NCBI GenBank assembly: GCA_017432565.1
Contig: JAFRIW010000028.1
Coordinates: 62,001-126,000 of the forward strand
DNA length: 64,000 bases
Direction: 5' to 3'
Source of the DNA: Lachnospiraceae bacterium
GTDB lineage: Bacteria; Bacillota; Clostridia; Lachnospirales; Lachnospiraceae
Made by a program: the position numbers and the translations under genes
The notes under the pieces: generated by a model
Database searches by the model: none
What the model was told of the DNA's origin: nothing
Seen by the model: only the letters and a program-made list of their open reading frames with translations
In this document: positions 61,003 through 64,000 of the stretch, one piece after another
Layout of the letters: every line of letters starts with the position of its first letter
Numbering within the stretch: position 1 is the first letter of the stretch

Positions 61003-64000
61003 TCAGTAACCCCTGTAGGAAATGTTCATGTCCACATTCCCGCTGATTCCGGACACGCGTCCAGTCGAGCTGTACTGCCAGATATCATACCGGGTCAGCG
61101 AGTAGGTGGGCGCCGCGGCGTACTGTGCCAGCCAGATATTGTAGTCCGTCAGGCTGCCCGTGTGGATTTTCTCCGAGAACCAGTTGGTATTGGCATAGAC
61201 GCCCGCGCTGTAGCCGGAATTGCGGATCGTCTGACAGAAGGCCCGGATATTCTTCGTGCGCTGGTCTGCGCTGATCCGGTCGCCCCGGCCGCCGCTGGAT
61301 TCCACATCCAGGAACACCGGCAGGTTGAGTCCGTAGCCGGACACCAGCTGGATCACCATGGAGGCTTCTTCGACTGCTTCCGCCTCCGTGACAGCCTGCG
61401 AGAAGAAGTAGACGCCGACCTTCAGGCCCGCGTTCCGCGCGCCTGTGATATTGGTGCGGAACCGGGAATCCTCAACCAGTGCGCCGACGGAGGAGCCGCG
61501 GTAGCCGCAGCGGATGATGGCGAAGGAGATGCCGGAGGAGCGCACCGCGTTCCAGTCGATGCCGCCGTTCCAGGTCGAGACATCGATGCCGACGGAGGTG
61601 TTTCCTGTCTGCAGAATACCCTCGCCGTCAAAATGGTACGTCGCACCCTGGATGATCTGCTCGCCGGTCACATAATTGCCGTTTTTGTCAAAGAAGTAGG
61701 TTCTGCCGTCCAGCGTCTGCCAGCCGGTGTAACGGTAGGTTCCGCTCACCACCTTCTTCCGGAAGAAGCGGTCGTACTGGTTGTAGTCCTTCACCAGTGC
61801 TTCCCGGTAGGTGTCGCCGTCCTTCACATAGAGCGGATTGCCGCTCTTGTCCTTCAGGCGGGCGTTCTCATCTGCCGCGCCGTTGACCGTCACGCTGCAG
61901 GACGCCTGCTTTCCGCCGTCCTCGGTGGTCACGGTGATGGTTGCCTTGCCCTTTCCGACGAAGCTGACCTTTCCGTCGCCGTCCACTGAAGCCACGCCCG
62001 TGTCCGAGCTCTTCCAACTGAGCTTTTTATTGGTGGCATTGTCCGGTGAGATCGTGGCCTTCAGGGTTTCGCTGCCGCCCTTGTCGCCCGTCATGCTGTC
62101 TTTGTTCAGACTCACGCCGCTGACCGACACCACTTCTCCTTCATTCTTCTCGACCGTGACGCTGCATTCCGCCTTATATCCGCCCTGACCGGTCGTCACG
62201 GTGATGGTTGCGGTGCCGGGTGCGATCAGTCTGACGGTTCCGCCGTCCACGGTCGCGACGCCCGTGTTGCTGCTGCTCCAGGAGACCGATTTGTCGGCTG
62301 CATCCTGCGGCTGCACATTGGCCGTCAGGACCCGGCTCTCACCGGCCTTGCCGGTGATCATGGTGCCGCTCAGCGTCACGCCCGTCACATCCTTCGACTG
62401 GCTTTCACTGCTCTGGCCGCCCTCTACTGTCACGCTCATTACGTCGCTGACGCCGTCGCACAGCGCCTGTATCGTGGCTGTGCCCGCGCCGACGAAGGTG
62501 ACATTTCCGTCCGAGTCCACCCGGGCGACGCTGTCATTGTCCGAATACCAGCTCACCTCGCCGTGGCCTTCCGTTCCTTCCGCCACCGTGATCTCGGCGT
62601 TGAACTTCGCGGAGCTGCCGGCCGTGCCGTGATCCGTCCCGCTGATGTGCAGATCCGAGGCGGTCATATACACATACGGCCGCGAGAAAAGAAGCCCGGC
62701 CGCCGCATACGGGTCTGTGACCTGGTCTTTTCCGATCTCCTCATAGGACTCCGAGGTTCCGGAGTAACCCCCTTCTCCCTCGGCGATCAGCGTCTTGGTC
62801 GATTCAACCCACTCCACCGTATCCTGAATGGTACTCTCGACCACCGTGTCCTTCTTCGCCGTATCCTCCTGCGCGACGTTGATCTCGGATTCCTTCTTGA
62901 TTTCGTCCGAGACGTCTACCTTCTGATAGGCAATCGTATCAGTGACCTTGATGCTCTGTGCGCCGGAGGGCATCTCGTATTTCTTGTCCCCTTCCTGCGC
63001 CATGGCCATCGCCGTCACCTTGTATTCGCCGTTTTCCAGGCCGTCCCGGTATATGATGCCGTCCCGGTCATCATCCTCCCAGGTCTCGGTTTTTCCGGAC
63101 GGCCGCACCACCTCCACACGGAAGGGCGCGCCGGCGATCATCGCATTCTTTTCTTTATTTAAAAACTTCAGCTTTAAGTCCGACTGAATGGTGGAGAGCT
63201 TCATGTCCACGGGAATGCCGGGCATCGCCGCGATCTCTGCGGCTTTTTCCGCCTCCTGCTGAGCGATCAGCGCAGCCTCTTCCGCCTCCGCCTGCGCGAT
63301 CCGCGCTTCCGAGAGGGCGTGCAGCGTGTCGGAGCCGATCACGCCGGCATCCTCGATCTGCGTTCCGATGGCCGTAAACTCGGCCGCCTTGGCCTCCAGC
63401 TTTCTGTTTGCATTCACATTCAGGGCAAAAATCAGCCCCACAACCACAATCGCAGCCGCAGCGGCGCCGATCGCCACATCGATCGCCGTCAGATGAGAGA
63501 AGAAGCGGACCAGTGCGTTTCCGTCCTCGTAATCATAATCCTCATCATCCTCATATTCGTCTCTGCGCCTGTAATCTCTTTCTTCGGCAGCTCTGCGGCG
63601 GGAACGTGCCGGGCGCTCCCGGTCCTCCCATTCCTCCTGCTCCTCGCGGTACTCATCATCATACAGCTCCGCGCCGGCCGAGGCCGCGACAACTTCGTCA
63701 AAAGGCAGTGTGTCGGTTTCGTCAAAATCGTCCTCTCCGGCCGTGGCTTCGGCGGCCGCGGCGGCTTCTTCCTGCCTCTGCTTTTCTTCCTCTTCACGGA
63801 TCCGCTGTGCTTCCTGCTCAGCGGACTTCAGGATGACTTCGTCAAAGGGAATCGTATCGGTCTCATCCAGCGCCTCATCCTCCGGCGGAGTCTGATCCGC
63901 AGCTGATCCGGCGGGGTTCTCGTCGAAAAGATCTCCCTCAAAGAGCTCCTTTTCAAACTCCTCCAGCTTCTTCTGTATTTCCTTCTCTTCCTGTCTGTCC
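61003..64000 (-). CDS. Membrane-anchored GH25 lysozyme-like surface protein with Big_2 and glucan/choline-binding-type repeats (5' end beyond window)
   Basis: At least 999 residues; the frame stays open to the right edge, so the GTG at 63477 is not the start. From the N-terminus: a strongly acidic cytoplasmic part with two DETDT(L/I)PFDEV repeats, a membrane helix (AAAAIVVVGLIFALNV, about 63,420-63,470), an Ala/Glu stalk, then bacterial Ig-like Big_2 domains (VSWYSDNDSVARVDSDGNVTF in part; SWSSSNTGVATVDGG; LSWKSSDTGVASVDGDGKVSF in part), wall-binding repeats (GWQTLDGRTYFFDKNGNYVTG in part; YHFDGEGILQTG) and a terminal GH25 domain (VGIDVSTWNGGIDW, FAIIRCGYRG, PVFLDVESSG with the catalytic Asp/Glu, DIWQYSS). 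Predicted to bind and trim peptidoglycan. Followed by rfbB. Confidence 0.92.
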   Translation of the reverse strand, partial: DRQEEKEIQKKLEEFEKELFEGDLFDENPAGSAADQTPPEDEALDETDTIPFDEVILKSAEQEAQRIREEEEKQRQEEAAAAAEATAGEDDFDETDTLPFDEVVAASAGAELYDDEYREEQEEWEDRERPARSRRRAAEERDYRRRDEYEDDEDYDYEDGNALVRFFSHLTAIDVAIGAAAAAIVVVGLIFALNVNANRKLEAKAAEFTAIGTQIEDAGVIGSDTLHALSEARIAQAEAEEAALIAQQEAEKAAEIAAMPGIPVDMKLSTIQSDLKLKFLNKEKNAMIAGAPFRVEVVRPSGKTETWEDDDRDGIIYRDGLENGEYKVTAMAMAQEGDKKYEMPSGAQSIKVTDTIAYQKVDVSDEIKKESEINVAQEDTAKKDTVVESTIQDTVEWVESTKTLIAEGEGGYSGTSESYEEIGKDQVTDPYAAAGLLFSRPYVYMTASDLHISGTDHGTAGSSAKFNAEITVAEGTEGHGEVSWYSDNDSVARVDSDGNVTFVGAGTATIQALCDGVSDVMSVTVEGGQSSESQSKDVTGVTLSGTMITGKAGESRVLTANVQPQDAADKSVSWSSSNTGVATVDGGTVRLIAPGTATITVTTGQGGYKAECSVTVEKNEGEVVSVSGVSLNKDSMTGDKGGSETLKATISPDNATNKKLSWKSSDTGVASVDGDGKVSFVGKGKATITVTTEDGGKQASCSVTVNGAADENARLKDKSGNPLYVKDGDTYREALVKDYNQYDRFFRKKVVSGTYRYTGWQTLDGRTYFFDKNGNYVTGEQIIQGATYHFDGEGILQTGNTSVGIDVSTWNGGIDWNAVRSSGISFAIIRCGYRGSSVGALVEDSRFRTNITGARNAGLKVGVYFFSQAVTEAEAVEEASMVIQLVSGYGLNLPVFLDVESSGGRGDRISADQRTKNIRAFCQTIRNSGYSAGVYANTNWFSEKIHTGSLTDYNIWLAQYAAAPTYSLTRYDIWQYSSTGRVSGISGNVDMNISYRGY

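Noticed and set aside
63477..63477. GTG as start of the GH25 protein
   Set aside because: The frame continues without a stop to the window edge with coherent acidic repeats, and the GTG lies at the beginning of the membrane helix, so it is an internal Val.

Overview
This 64 kb window is a contiguous piece of a GC-rich bacterial chromosome in which all 50 protein genes I can support lie on the minus strand. Strong AGGAGG-type ribosome sites, repeated ATGA stop/start overlaps, DUF3793 and DUF6145 family genes, a RibU-type ECF substrate-binding protein behind an FMN riboswitch, a SleB-type hydrolase and Gram-positive cell-wall genes point to a Bacillota anaerobe, most likely a gut Lachnospiraceae. 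I see no rRNA, tRNA, CRISPR array, IS element or prophage.

Reading in window coordinates: (A) 1-5,338 is a tightly packed catabolic operon, transcribed from 5,234 downward: FSA-type transaldolase, beta-hydroxyacid dehydrogenase, fucose-isomerase-family isomerase, YihQ-type GH31 glycosidase and a GPH-type sugar symporter cut by the window edge. Together these match the transaldolase route of sulfoquinovose catabolism, although the glycosidase lacks the sulfonate-binding arginine expected from E. coli YihQ. (B) 5,384-6,506 is a flavodoxin/DUF3793 operon with a near-consensus promoter and a palindromic operator, probably metal-responsive. (C) 6,591-18,419 mixes plant-glycan hydrolases (GH43 and two GH2 enzymes) with housekeeping genes (dusB, a DUF6145 gene, birA, argF), a SleB-like hydrolase and a PAP2 phosphatase. 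(D) 18,469-34,118 is housekeeping: proC, a SpoU methylase, pfkA, dnaE, ispD, the t6A genes tsaD/tsaB/tsaE with rimI and rnz, a heterodimeric ABC exporter, and ribU with its FMN riboswitch and consensus promoter. (E) 34,122-41,475 holds a patatin-like lipase, murA, an M23/LysM/G5 endopeptidase, a coiled-coil membrane protein, a small alarmone synthetase and glmS.

(F) 41,481-60,946 is a large surface-polysaccharide locus: rfbB, rfbA and rfbC for dTDP-rhamnose (no rfbD in view), Wzm/Wzt ABC exporter, a methyltransferase-kinase fusion that resembles the O-antigen chain terminator WbdD, five GT2 glycosyltransferases, phosphoglucomutase, a polyprenyl-phosphate sugar transferase and an LCP ligase. 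I infer a rhamnose-containing wall glycan that is capped, recognised by the Wzt C-terminal domain, exported and attached to peptidoglycan. (G) 61,003-64,000 is a large GH25 lysozyme-like surface protein running off the window edge.

Starts were moved from the longest open frame to the codon with the best ribosome site wherever the two differed. Functions are from motif recognition only; no database search was run.
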